This document shows, in pieces, positions 7,048 to 11,793 of a stretch of DNA of 11,793 bases. The notes beneath the pieces were generated by a model. The model saw only the letters and a list, made by a program, of their open reading frames with translations. It was not told the DNA's origin and did not search any database. Within the stretch, counting starts at the first letter, position 1. Every line of letters begins with the position of its first letter. The position numbers were made by a program, and so were the translations under genes. The stretch comes from Actinomycetes bacterium (GTDB lineage: Bacteria > Actinomycetota > Actinomycetes > Actinomycetales > Cellulomonadaceae), in NCBI GenBank assembly GCA_023401045.1, contig JAEXEM010000238.1, positions 1 to 11,793 of the forward strand, read 5' to 3'.

Positions 7048-7707
7048 CTACCGCAGCCGCATCCACGTCCCTTCCGAGACCACCTCGACGGCACCGTCGA
7101 CGACCACCACGGCGGTCTGCTCGTCGATCGCGTAGGCCGGGACGTCGAGGTCGGCGGCCCACCGCTCGGCGTGCGCCCGGGTGTTCGTCGGGAAGGCGTC
7201 GAGGTGCGGGAACAGGGAGAAGTCGACCATCCCGAGGGTCCGGTCGTCCGGTGCCGACGCCCACTCGACGAAGTAGCCGCCGATCCGCGGCGTCATCACC
7301 ATGCTGCCTGCGCTGATGCCGACCCAGACGGTGTCCGTGAGCGAGGGCAGCAGGCCCGCCAGGCCCGACTCGCGCATCCAGTGGGCGAGGTACGTCGCGT
7401 CACCGCCGTCGGCGAGCAGCACGTCGGCCGCCCGCACCCACGGCTCCCAGCGCTCCGCGCCGATCGTCGGCAGCGCGGTGAGCTCGAGCAGCCCGACCGA
7501 CGCCCACCCCAGGCCGGTGAGGTGCCGGCCCGGCGGGTCGGCGGAGACGAAGCCGCGCGCCGAACCCGGACCGCACATCGGGTGCCCCCACTGCGCCGTC
7601 GGGATGCACAGCGCGTGGCACTCGCCGACGGGCTTGCCGAGCAGCCGCTCGAGAGCGGCGTGGATCGACGGGTTCGTGACCCCGCCGGACGTGAGCAGGA
7701 GCTTCAT
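7048..7707 (-). CDS. Peptidase E-like protein, family S51
   Basis: A 219-residue cytoplasmic protein of the type 1 glutamine amidotransferase-like fold, close to dipeptidase E in length. Family S51 enzymes typically cleave Asp-X dipeptides. It starts MKLLLTSGGVTNPSI. ADVLLADGGDATYLAHWMRE (94-113) matches the region before the active site. The nucleophile elbow is GISAGSM with Ser132. His168 (LFPHLD) is the likely catalytic His. ATG 7707 has GGAG at good spacing. Relative to standard PepE (GWSAGA), the elbow has a second Ser at position 135. It follows the second GNAT gene on the same strand after a 117-bp gap, so co-transcription is possible but unproven. Confidence 0.82.
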   Translation of the reverse strand: MKLLLTSGGVTNPSIHAALERLLGKPVGECHALCIPTAQWGHPMCGPGSARGFVSADPPGRHLTGLGWASVGLLELTALPTIGAERWEPWVRAADVLLADGGDATYLAHWMRESGLAGLLPSLTDTVWVGISAGSMVMTPRIGGYFVEWASAPDDRTLGMVDFSLFPHLDAFPTNTRAHAERWAADLDVPAYAIDEQTAVVVVDGAVEVVSEGTWMRLR

Positions 7708-7810
7708 GTGGGACTCCGGGGCGCTGGAGTGGCAGCAGGACGGTCGGACTCACCGCGACGGCTCGGTGCGCGCCGACGGGATGGTGACCTCCGCCGAGGG
7801 CGGGGCTCAT

Positions 7811-7824
7811 CGGCCACGAGGCCG
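7811..7824 (-). terminator. Small hairpin abutting the second GNAT gene's stop
   Basis: CGGCC-ACGA-GGCCG is a 5-bp stem with a 4-nt loop directly after the stop codon. No T-run. It may reduce read-through into the peptidase gene, or may be chance. Confidence 0.22.
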
Positions 7825-8331
7825 TCAGCGCACGAGGCGCACCGCCGCGATGCCGCCGAACGACGAGCCGTCGTCGGTGACACCGTCGGGCGTGAAGCCG
7901 TTGCGGGCGTAGAAGCGCTGCGCCCGTGGCGTGTCCCGCGCGGCCCACAGCTGAGCAGGCGTGCCCGCCGGGAGGACCGCGTCGAGCAGCGCCTGGCCGA
8001 CGCCCGCCCCGTGGTGCGCCGCGAGCACGTAGAGGTTCGACAGCTCGCGCTCGCGGGCGGGCGGCACGCCGTGGCGTGCCTGCGCGTCGGCGACGACGGC
8101 CAGGCCGACGACGACCCCGTCCACCTCCGCGACCGTGGCGTCCAGGCCCTCGGTGAGCAGCCGCCGCCAGATCTCCACGCTCCGCTCCACCGAGACGCTC
8201 TGCCAGAACGCGGGGCTCGCGATGCCCGTGAACGTCTCGACCCACGACGTGTGGTGGACGAGACCGAGCCGGTCGGCGTCGTCGAGGACGGCGGCTCGCA
8301 CGAGGAGGCCGGACGGCGTCATGTCGGACAT
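7825..8331 (-). CDS. GNAT acetyltransferase
   Basis: A 168-residue N-acetyltransferase. Residues 8-20 (GLLVRAAVLDDAD) form the first strand and helix start. RELSNLYVLAAHHGAGVGQALLDAVL (95-120) is the acetyl-CoA binding motif, with the Q/R-x-x-G-x-G/A loop seen as HHGAGVG. ARDTPRAQRFYARNGFTPDG (131-150) is the typical late motif with the conserved Tyr. The substrate is unknown. The ATG at 8331 lies six bases after a TACCGT box, with no Shine-Dalgarno, suggesting a leaderless message. A second in-frame ATG at 8322 arises from a 9-bp tandem repeat. The open frame reaches 8406, but that extension looks non-coding. Confidence 0.85.
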   Translation of the reverse strand: MSDMTPSGLLVRAAVLDDADRLGLVHHTSWVETFTGIASPAFWQSVSVERSVEIWRRLLTEGLDATVAEVDGVVVGLAVVADAQARHGVPPARERELSNLYVLAAHHGAGVGQALLDAVLPAGTPAQLWAARDTPRAQRFYARNGFTPDGVTDDGSSFGGIAAVRLVR

Positions 8332-8337
8332 GTCGGA
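8320..8337. repeat. 9-bp tandem repeat at a start codon
   Basis: CATGTCGGA is present twice in a row (8320-8328 and 8329-8337). On the coding minus strand it duplicates TCCGAC plus ATG, giving two in-frame starts three codons apart in the second GNAT gene. Confidence 0.7.
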
Positions 8338-8343
8338 ACGGTA
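8338..8343 (-). promoter_or_regulatory. Candidate -10 box of the second GNAT gene
   Basis: TACCGT on the minus strand ends six bases before the ATG at 8331, the spacing expected for a leaderless transcript. No convincing -35 is visible. Confidence 0.35.
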
Positions 8344-8424
8344 GCCGCAGGCGCGGTGGAGGTGCAGGACGACGCTGCCCGGGCGCGCGCCGCGCTCGCT
8401 CGGCACGCCGTGACGGCCGTGACG

Positions 8425-9009
8425 CTAGACGTCCTCGAGGTAGCGGTCCCAGCCGCGGTCGAGGAGCTCGAAGCCGGCGCGGATCGCCGCGTCCGGGTCG
8501 GGTTCGCGGCTCGCGTGGAGCTGGACCTGCAGGGCGAAGCGCGCGTAGAGACGGATCTCGGCCGTGGGGTCGGGGGCGTCGAGCGCGCGGGCGATCGCGT
8601 CGGACAGCGCGTCCTCCTGGCGGAGCCACATCCGCTCGGCGTGCTCGACGAGCGAGGGGGTCGCCCGCATGAGCTCGACGACCTGCTTCTGCGGTTCGGT
8701 GCGCAGCGCCGCGAGCTCGGCGCGGAAGTGCTCCGCGAGCGCCTCCGAGATGGACGTGCCCGGGGTGCGCTCGGCGACCGCCGCGACGAGTCGGTCACGG
8801 CGCTCGTCCTCGTCGCTGAAGACGAGGGCCTCCTTGCGGGAGAAGTGCGCGAAGACCGTCTTCGGTGTGACGTCGGCGCGCTCGGCGACCTCCCGGACGC
8901 TGACCTGGTCGAACCCGCGCTCGAGGAACAGGGCGCGGGCCGCTTCGAGGATCGCCGCCCGGGTCGCCGCCTTCTTCCGTTCCCGCCGTCCCGGCGGCAT
9001 CGCGCTCAC
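8425..9009 (-). CDS. TetR-family transcriptional regulator
   Basis: A 194-residue TetR-type repressor. The DNA-binding part is RAAILEAARALFLERGF (17-33) followed by the helix-turn-helix VSVREVAERADVTPKTVFAHFSRKEAL (about 36-62). The C-terminal helical domain binds the unknown ligand and makes the dimer. The start at GTG 9009 lies seven bases after a TACCCT box and has no Shine-Dalgarno; ATG 9000, three residues later, is possible. It is divergent from the membrane hydrolase gene, and a nested dyad lies in the 130-bp gap. Control of that hydrolase is therefore likely, as inference from context. Confidence 0.9.
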   Translation of the reverse strand: MSAMPPGRRERKKAATRAAILEAARALFLERGFDQVSVREVAERADVTPKTVFAHFSRKEALVFSDEDERRDRLVAAVAERTPGTSISEALAEHFRAELAALRTEPQKQVVELMRATPSLVEHAERMWLRQEDALSDAIARALDAPDPTAEIRLYARFALQVQLHASREPDPDAAIRAGFELLDRGWDRYLEDV

Positions 9010-9016
9010 GGCGCCC

Positions 9017-9022
9017 AGGGTA
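9017..9022 (-). promoter_or_regulatory. Candidate -10 box of the tetR-type gene
   Basis: TACCCT on the minus strand ends seven bases before the GTG start at 9009. It matches TANNNT and predicts a leaderless transcript. A weak GATGAC lies 17 bp further upstream as a possible -35. Confidence 0.35.
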
Positions 9023-9052
9023 GCTCTGGCGCGGCGCCCGTCATCGCATTAA

Positions 9053-9084
9053 GGTAACTCGGTGTACTGATATACCCGATAACC
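9053..9084. promoter_or_regulatory. Nested dyad, candidate TetR operator
   Basis: In the gap between the tetR-type gene and the hydrolase gene, GGTAA (9053-9057) pairs with TAACC (9080-9084) with one mismatch. GGTGTA (9061-9066) pairs with TATACC (9071-9076) with one mismatch. Both arm pairs share one centre (9068/9069), with 3-nt spacers on each side. The stretch is strikingly AT-rich for this genome. It probably also holds the hydrolase promoter, for example TTAAGG (9049-9054) with TATACC (9071-9076), 16 bp apart. Confidence 0.5.
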
Positions 9085-9139
9085 AAACAGCGCGGTGACG
9101 CCGGCCACGTCGGTCGTCGGCGTGGAACGGACGGATGAC

Positions 9140-10384
9140 ATGAAGACAGCCCGGATGGTCCTCGCCGCGGTCCTCGGTGCCGCGGTGGTGTGGTGCCTCG
9201 TCCGGTACCCGTGGCCGACGGTCGCGACGCTCCTCGGGGCCGTGCTGCTGGTCGCCGCGTACCTGTACCTCGTCCACTTCCGCCGACCCGGCCGCGTGAG
9301 CACGCTCGCCGAGGTCTCGGACCGCGCCTGGCACATGGTGCCGCTCGGGCCGACGGCGGTCAGCGGCGACGGGTCGGAGTACGGCCTGTACGTGCGGCGA
9401 GGCAGCTCGCCGAACCTCGTCGTCCACTTCTCCGGCGGCGGTGCGTGCTGGGACGACCACTCGGCCGCGCGCCCGATCACCCCGCTGCGGGTCGCCCGCG
9501 GGTACACCCGCGACCTGCGCGCCTTCTGGTTCCGGTCCCTCACCCGGCTCTTCCCGGCGGGCCTCACCGGCCTGGCGGACCGGCGGGACGCGTCGAACGC
9601 GTTCCGGGACTGGACGATCGTGTACGTCCCCTACTCGACCGGCGACATGCACGTCGGCGACACCGTCCGCACGTACAGCGTGCGGCGCGGGTCGTTCGAC
9701 GTGCGGCACAACGGGCAGAACAACGTCATGGCTGCGCTCCGGTGGGTGTTCGAGAACGTCCCCCACCCGGGCAAGGTGCTGGTGTCCGGGGAGAGCTCCG
9801 GCGGGTGGGGTGCGGCGTTCTACGCGCCCCTCGTCGCCGACCACTTCGCCGGCGCGCAGGTCTACTGCCTCTCGGACGGGGTCGGTCTGCGCTCGCCGCG
9901 CTGGCCCGAGCTGGTCGACGGCGTCTGGCGGGCCGACGCGGCCCGGCGCCTCGGGTTCGAGGTGCGGACGGAGCTCTACGAGGACGCTCTCACGCGCCGC
10001 GCCGACGGCCCCCGCTCCGACATCACGTACCTGCACGCCAACACGCTCTTCGACGACACCCTCACCCGGTTCGGTGCCGCGATCGACGGCCGCTCGACGG
10101 CCACGGACGCGTTCATCGACGACTGGTCCGCCGCCACACGGGCGACCATGGCGCGCCTCGCGGACTCCGGGCTGCGGTACGAGTACTTCCTCACCGACTG
10201 GGGCCACGACACCAGGCGGCACACCACGGCCCACACCGTGACGATGAACGGCCTCTACGCCCGGTGCCGGGCGGGCGGCGTGACGTATGCCGAGTGGCTG
10301 AGGCGCAACGTCGTCGACGACGAGAACCTGTCCCTCGGCACGCACCTGCTCGACCTCGCGCCTGCGCGGACGGGTGACGGCTGA
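9140..10384 (+). CDS. Membrane-anchored pectinacetylesterase/Notum-like hydrolase
   Basis: A 414-residue alpha/beta hydrolase-like protein. Residues 5-22 and 27-46 are two membrane segments joined by a short loop (VRYPWP). The HFSGGGACWDD stretch (96-106) matches the oxyanion-hole region of the pectinacetylesterase/Notum family. DWTIVYVPYSTGDMHVGD (157-174) is the conserved strand and loop. The nucleophile elbow is SGESSGGWGA with Ser219. Asp246 (CLSDGVG) and His356 (DWGHD) are candidates for the rest of the triad. Family members remove acyl groups from polysaccharides or proteins; the substrate here is unknown. ATG 9140 was chosen because it starts right at the membrane hairpin. GTG 9095 would add 15 unconvincing residues. 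Confidence 0.8.
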   Translation: MKTARMVLAAVLGAAVVWCLVRYPWPTVATLLGAVLLVAAYLYLVHFRRPGRVSTLAEVSDRAWHMVPLGPTAVSGDGSEYGLYVRRGSSPNLVVHFSGGGACWDDHSAARPITPLRVARGYTRDLRAFWFRSLTRLFPAGLTGLADRRDASNAFRDWTIVYVPYSTGDMHVGDTVRTYSVRRGSFDVRHNGQNNVMAALRWVFENVPHPGKVLVSGESSGGWGAAFYAPLVADHFAGAQVYCLSDGVGLRSPRWPELVDGVWRADAARRLGFEVRTELYEDALTRRADGPRSDITYLHANTLFDDTLTRFGAAIDGRSTATDAFIDDWSAATRATMARLADSGLRYEYFLTDWGHDTRRHTTAHTVTMNGLYARCRAGGVTYAEWLRRNVVDDENLSLGTHLLDLAPARTGDG

Positions 10385-10418
10385 GCTGCGGCGACGTGCC
10401 GACGGCCGGTCCGGGCGC

Positions 10419-10880
10419 TCAGTCGTCGCCGAGACGTTCGAGGACGTCCTTGTGCACGCTCTGGTAGACGATCTGGCTGCGGAAGGTGACGACCTCGCGG
10501 CGCGGGGCGAGGCGGTCGACGAGGAACGCGTGCAGGTGGTCGAGGTCGGGCACGCTCACGTGGATGAGGAAGTCCTCGTCCCCGGCGACGACGTAGACGG
10601 CGACCACCTCGGGCAGCTCGATGACGGCCTGCTTGAACCCGTCGATGACGGCCCGGTCGAGCGGTCGCAGCCGGGTGGAGACGAACGCCTCGACGCGGCG
10701 GTCGAGCGCGGCCGGGGAGACGACGGCGCGGAAGCCGAGGATGACGCCCCGCCGGCGCAGGAGCCGTACGCGCTCGAGGCAGGTCGACGGGGCGATCCCC
10801 AGCCGGCGCGCGAGCTCGCGGTTCGTCTGCCGTCCGTCACGTTGGAGCTCGGTGACGATCGCCGAATCAAGTTCGTCCAT
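10419..10880 (-). CDS. Lrp/AsnC-family transcriptional regulator
   Basis: A 153-residue regulator of the normal length. It opens MDELDSAIVTELQRDGR, then the helix-turn-helix NRELARRLGIAPSTCLERVRLLRRRGVI (20-47). The C-terminal RAM domain (about 62-150) has VVAVYVVAGDEDFLIHVSVPDLDHLHAFL, the usual amino-acid-sensing and oligomerising fold. The ATG at 10880 lies six bases after TAGGCT, with no Shine-Dalgarno, so the message is probably leaderless. It is divergent from the DUF2000 gene and likely controls it and itself. It is convergent with the hydrolase, with only 34 bp between stops. The effector is probably an amino acid, which is not readable from sequence. Confidence 0.93.
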   Translation of the reverse strand: MDELDSAIVTELQRDGRQTNRELARRLGIAPSTCLERVRLLRRRGVILGFRAVVSPAALDRRVEAFVSTRLRPLDRAVIDGFKQAVIELPEVVAVYVVAGDEDFLIHVSVPDLDHLHAFLVDRLAPRREVVTFRSQIVYQSVHKDVLERLGDD

Positions 10881-10886
10881 CGGCCG

Positions 10887-10942
10887 AGCCTAGGGCGGAT
10901 CTCGAACGATGTTCGGCTCCACGCCTCGATGTGCGTCCGCAC
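10887..10942. promoter_or_regulatory. Lrp/DUF2000 divergent control region
   Basis: On the minus strand TAGGCT (10892-10887) is the likely -10 of the Lrp gene. CGAAC-GAT-GTTCG (10903-10915) is a perfect 5-bp-arm dyad that overlaps its -35 position. GTGCG-TC-CGCAC (10931-10942) is a second dyad, just before a TACTCT box (10946-10951) that may be the -10 for the DUF2000 gene. These are candidate binding sites for the adjacent regulator. Confidence 0.4.
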
Positions 10943-11000
10943 GCCTACTCTCGGCGCGGTCCGGCGGTCATCCGTCCGCCTCCAGAGGGGATACGTGGTG

Positions 11001-11405
11001 ATGAAGATCGTTCTGGTGCTGCGCGACGACCTCCCGCCGGCGCTGGCGGCGAACGCCGCTGCGGTGCTCGGGCTCGCACTCGGCGGGCGGCTCGAGGGAT
11101 CGGTCGCCCCGGACGGGGTCGACGCGTCCGGGGTGCTGCACGCGGGGCTCAACCCGGTGCCGGTGCCGACGCTCGTCGCCTCCGCGGGTGAGCTGCACGA
11201 GCTGCACGCGCAGGCGGTGTCGGCCGCCGACGTCACGGTCGTCGGGTTCAACGAGGTCGCGCGACGCTCGCGCACCTACCCCGAGTACGAGGAGGCGTTG
11301 TCGCAGACCCCTGCGGAGGACGTCGAGTACGTCGGGCTCATCCTCCACGGCCCGCGGAACCGGGTGACGAAGCTGACCAAGCGGCTGGCCCTCATGGGCG
11401 CGTGA
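11001..11405 (+). CDS. DUF2000-family protein
   Basis: A 134-residue soluble protein. It starts MKIVLVLRDDLPPALAANAAAVLGLALGG, the conserved DUF2000 opening (KxVxVxRxDLxxxxAxNxAA). It ends HGPRNRVTKLTKRLALMGA, with the conserved GPRN.V.KLT.L.L pattern. Family function is unknown; the fold is thought to be a small alpha/beta domain. AGAGGGG lies about ten bases before ATG 11001. GTG 10998 and GTG 10995 are in-frame alternatives at closer spacing. It is divergent from the Lrp/AsnC gene, suggesting amino-acid-linked regulation (inference). Confidence 0.85.
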   Translation: MKIVLVLRDDLPPALAANAAAVLGLALGGRLEGSVAPDGVDASGVLHAGLNPVPVPTLVASAGELHELHAQAVSAADVTVVGFNEVARRSRTYPEYEEALSQTPAEDVEYVGLILHGPRNRVTKLTKRLALMGA

Positions 11406-11462
11406 TCCCCGACGTCGACGTGCACGGTCGGTGACGTCCGACGCCCGTCCGTCGTCCGTCTC

Positions 11463-11496
11463 CGATACTTGCCGGGCAGCACGCGCGTGAGTATCG
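11463..11496. repeat. Composite inverted repeat, three-way-junction-like
   Basis: CGATACT (11463-11469) and AGTATCG (11490-11496) are perfect 7-bp arms. Between them lie two more dyads with almost no spare bases: TGCC-G-GGCA (11470-11478) and CACGCGCGTG (11480-11489). It could fold as a cruciform or three-way junction, or be a binding site. The role is unknown. Confidence 0.5.
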
Positions 11497-11622
11497 CCGC
11501 AGGTCACGCAACACGTACGCCGCCCTCGGCGGGCATGCCGGCGGTCTCGACGACGAAACGATTCGACGTCCCCGCACCGCTTGTTGCCGGCGGGATGCGG
11601 GAGCAGTGTGACGCCCATCCAC

Positions 11623-11643
11623 GAGCGAGGTGCCGCCTCGCTC
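11623..11643. terminator. Strong hairpin upstream of the last gene
   Basis: GAGCGAGG-TGCCG-CCTCGCTC is a perfect 8-bp stem with a 5-nt loop. It ends nine bases before the operator-like dyad. It may stop transcription from the DUF2000 side, but lacks a T-run and lies 217 bases after that gene. Confidence 0.35.
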
Positions 11644-11652
11644 ACGGTCGGT

Positions 11653-11666
11653 TGTGAACGATCACA
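11653..11666 (+). promoter_or_regulatory. LacI-family operator-like dyad
   Basis: TGTGA-ACGA-TCACA has perfect 5-bp arms and a 4-nt centre, 41 bases before the ATG at 11708. Arms and spacing match the ideal lac operator (TGTGA-GCGC-TCACA) and actinobacterial sugar-regulator sites. It suggests that the secreted protein downstream is induced by a sugar. Confidence 0.55.
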
Positions 11667-11707
11667 CCTGGCGGCCGACGTCGTCCGCCACGTACCGAGG
11701 AGTGCCC

Positions 11708-11793
11708 ATGCGCCACAGCACGCTCCCGTCCCGTCGCCGCGCCCGGTGGGCCGCGCTCGTCGCGGCCGCCGGCGTCGCCGCGGCGGCCGGCGT
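11708..11793 (+). CDS. N-terminus of a secreted protein (cut by window end)
   Basis: Only 28 codons are visible. They read MRHSTLPSRRRARWAALVAAAG and then an Ala/Val-rich run, a basic start followed by a hydrophobic core, as in a signal peptide. The SRRRARW stretch has paired arginines but is not a clear twin-arginine motif. AGGAG (11698-11702) sits five bases before the ATG and is the clearest ribosome binding site in the window. The LacI-like operator upstream suggests a sugar-binding lipoprotein of an ABC transporter or a secreted glycoside hydrolase. That is inference; the visible part does not show it. Confidence 0.7.
   Translation, partial: MRHSTLPSRRRARWAALVAAAGVAAAAG

Larger units (their letters stand above)
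11406..11707. other. Gene-free intergenic region with dyad structures
   Basis: I see no convincing gene in these 302 bases. They hold three structured elements listed separately: a composite inverted repeat (11463-11496), an 8-bp hairpin (11623-11643) and an operator-like dyad (11653-11666). The Shine-Dalgarno of the final gene follows at 11698-11702. The short open frames here have atypical composition for this genome. Confidence 0.6.

Noticed and set aside
7713..7730. Hairpin ACTCC/GGAGT around the peptidase ribosome binding site
   Set aside because: The stem is only 5 bp with no alternative fold, too weak to claim control.
6547..9057. Open frame of 836 codons on the plus strand
   Set aside because: It runs antisense across the toxin-antitoxin pair, peptidase, GNAT and TetR genes, is Arg/Ala/Val-rich with no recognisable domain, and arises because GC-rich DNA has few stop codons.
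11653..11666. CRP/GlxR binding site
   Set aside because: The arms TGTGA/TCACA fit, but the centre is 4 bp rather than the 6 bp of CRP-type sites; LacI-type spacing fits better.
1..11793. Mobile elements, CRISPR arrays, tRNA genes, prophage
   Set aside because: No transposase or integrase, no spaced direct repeats, no tRNA cloverleaf and no phage genes were seen; base composition is even apart from short control regions.

Overview
The window is about 11.8 kb of very GC-rich DNA. Its codons end mostly in C or G, GTG starts are common, genes are tightly packed, and several genes appear to have no 5' leader. This fits an actinomycete. The LysX-type lysyl-tRNA synthetase supports that, and a LacI-type sugar operator before a secreted protein would suit a Cellulomonas-like polysaccharide user; the genus is a guess. 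I see no rRNA, tRNA, insertion sequence, prophage or CRISPR array. Most of the window looks like ordinary chromosome.

Layout. (1) 1-2323, plus: the synthetase part of a LysX-type protein (possibly cut by the window edge), overlapping by 4 bp a gene for a multi-span DMT/NIPA-like membrane protein. (2) 2393-2719, minus: a small putative lipoprotein, divergent from a degenerate Sua5/YrdC-family protein (2844-3668, plus). A hairpin could hide that gene's ribosome binding site. (3) 3748-4922, plus: a YagU-family membrane protein and a GNAT acetyltransferase. (4) 4972-6331, minus: an aldo/keto reductase followed by its probable MerR-family regulator, with a perfect 20-bp MerR-type operator between the promoter elements. 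(5) 6420-7019, minus: a YefM-RelE-type toxin-antitoxin pair with a near-palindromic operator over the antitoxin start. (6) 7048-9009, minus: an S51 peptidase, a second GNAT acetyltransferase and a TetR regulator. The regulator is divergent from (7) a membrane-anchored pectinacetylesterase/Notum-like hydrolase (9140-10384, plus), and a nested dyad lies between the two. (8) 10419-11405: an Lrp/AsnC regulator divergent from a DUF2000 protein. (9) 11406-11793: a 302-bp gene-free stretch with three dyad structures, one of them LacI-operator-like, then the start of a secreted protein that runs off the window.

How the parts work together. The window is a run of small regulator-target modules: MerR with the reductase, TetR with the hydrolase, Lrp with DUF2000, antitoxin with toxin. 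In each, the regulator adjoins its probable target and a dyad sits at the expected place. Five minus-strand genes (reductase, antitoxin, second GNAT, TetR, Lrp) have a candidate -10 hexamer ending 6-7 nt before the start codon, which predicts leaderless mRNAs. I found no convincing large undescribed multi-gene system. The best leads are the degenerate YrdC-family protein with its RBS hairpin, the TetR/membrane-hydrolase pair and the structured 11.46-11.67 kb region.
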